Positions 5,961 through 6,158 of a DNA stretch of 6,158 nucleotides are shown one piece after another. The position numbers were made by a program, and so were the translations under genes. This DNA is from CAJBLF01 sp964424505 (GTDB lineage Bacteria; Patescibacteriota; Gracilibacteria; Absconditabacterales; Absconditicoccaceae). The notes under the pieces are model-generated. The model did not search any database. It saw only the letters and a list, made by a program, of their open reading frames with translations, and had not been told where the DNA came from. How positions within the stretch are numbered: position 1 is the stretch's first letter; every line of letters starts with the position of its first letter. The DNA lies in NCBI GenBank assembly GCA_964424505.1, contig CAYRIQ010000042.1:1-6158 (forward strand), in the 5' to 3' direction.

Positions 5961-5999
5961 ATGAATGAATATGTATTAGAATAATTATTTACTATAGTA

Positions 6000-6028
6000 T
6001 TGCAAATTGTTATAAAAAGGTGTATAAT
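6000..6028 (+). promoter_or_regulatory. Strong sigma-A-type promoter for the downstream RNA
   Basis: TTGCAA (6000-6005), a 17-bp spacer and a perfect TATAAT (6023-6028). A start near 6035 coincides with the 5' base of the long terminal stem of the predicted RNA at 6036-6145. It lies outside the IS, 40 bp beyond its end. Confidence 0.7.
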
Positions 6029-6034
6029 TCAGTT

Positions 6035-6145
6035 AAATAAGAGTTTAGATTATCTGAGGACGGAACAGGCAGCCGTCACGCCCTTGTGGTCTTGAAAGAG
6101 ATGTAGGAGACGCCAACCTACCGAATAATCTGAGTTCTTATTTTT
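6035..6145 (+). ncRNA. Predicted free-standing structured RNA of about 110 nt, family not recognised
   Basis: Promoter, folded body and T-run line up as an independent small RNA gene. An 18-bp stem joins 6036-6053 to 6125-6142 with two G-U pairs and is followed by T residues to 6145. Inside it lie three possible hairpins: GACGG/CCGTC (6059-6063 with 6073-6077, 9-nt loop), GTCTT/GAGAT (6089-6093 with 6098-6102, GAAA tetraloop) and GTAGG/CCTAC (6103-6107 with 6117-6121, 9-nt loop). The interior is clearly more GC-rich than the surroundings, as structured RNAs in AT-rich genomes tend to be. No convincing open reading frame is seen. It could instead be a cis-acting leader for a gene beyond the window end. 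I compared it from memory with 6S, SRP, T-box and several riboswitch classes and found no match. Confidence 0.55.
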
Positions 6146-6158
6146 ATATGCACAAATA

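Noticed and set aside
6054..6124. Known riboswitch such as NiCo (czcD) or c-di-GMP-I, because of short shared words (GCAGCC, CACGC, GACGC)
   Set aside because: The order and spacing of the conserved words do not fit either consensus as I remember it, and a terminal stem with T run plus no visible downstream gene argues against a clear leader assignment.
6036..6145. Retron msr-msd RNA, suggested by complementary 5' and 3' ends
   Set aside because: No branching-guanosine context is evident after the first arm and no reverse transcriptase is within the window. The terminal stem also fits a plain small RNA with terminator.

Overview
The window is AT-rich (roughly one third G+C by eye), with strong AAGGAGG-type ribosome binding sites, sigma-A-like promoters and hairpin plus U-run terminators. 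This points to a low-GC Gram-positive host, most likely a Clostridia/Lachnospiraceae-type gut bacterium; that placement is inferred from style, not from a marker gene. Nearly the whole window is mobile DNA: one element sits inside another.

Layout. Positions 1-158 are flanking DNA with no gene. Positions 159-5960 are an IS66-family insertion sequence bounded by perfect 24-bp inverted repeats. Inside its left end are an intrinsic terminator, a promoter region and a 74-aa coiled-coil ORF, followed by the IS66 transposase gene (tnpC-like). The transposase gene is split at codon 383, two codons after its second catalytic aspartate, by a 3455-bp insertion (about 1887-5341). The rest of the gene (5342-5890) follows and ends on a second terminator. 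Removing exactly 3455 bp restores one 565-aa reading frame with all three DDE residues.

The inserted element carries three tyrosine recombinase genes on the minus strand (5189-3966, 3969-3013, 3016-1976). Each junction is a 4-nt ATGA stop/start overlap with a Shine-Dalgarno inside the preceding gene. This is the architecture of a RIT (recombinase-in-trio) element. Its ends carry a perfect 43-bp inverted repeat, three AATCCAAACC-type motifs per end with near-identical spacing, and on the right an extra 13-8-13 dyad. Joining the two ends in silico gives a perfect 49-8-49 palindrome, a strong candidate for the circle-form attachment site.

Downstream of the IS, 5961-6158 holds a strong promoter and a predicted free-standing structured RNA of about 110 nt (6036-6145), closed by an 18-bp terminal stem. 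I could not assign it to a known family.

The three recombinases probably act together on the repeat arrays to excise and integrate the element. The IS66 transposase is inactive while interrupted but could be restored by precise excision.
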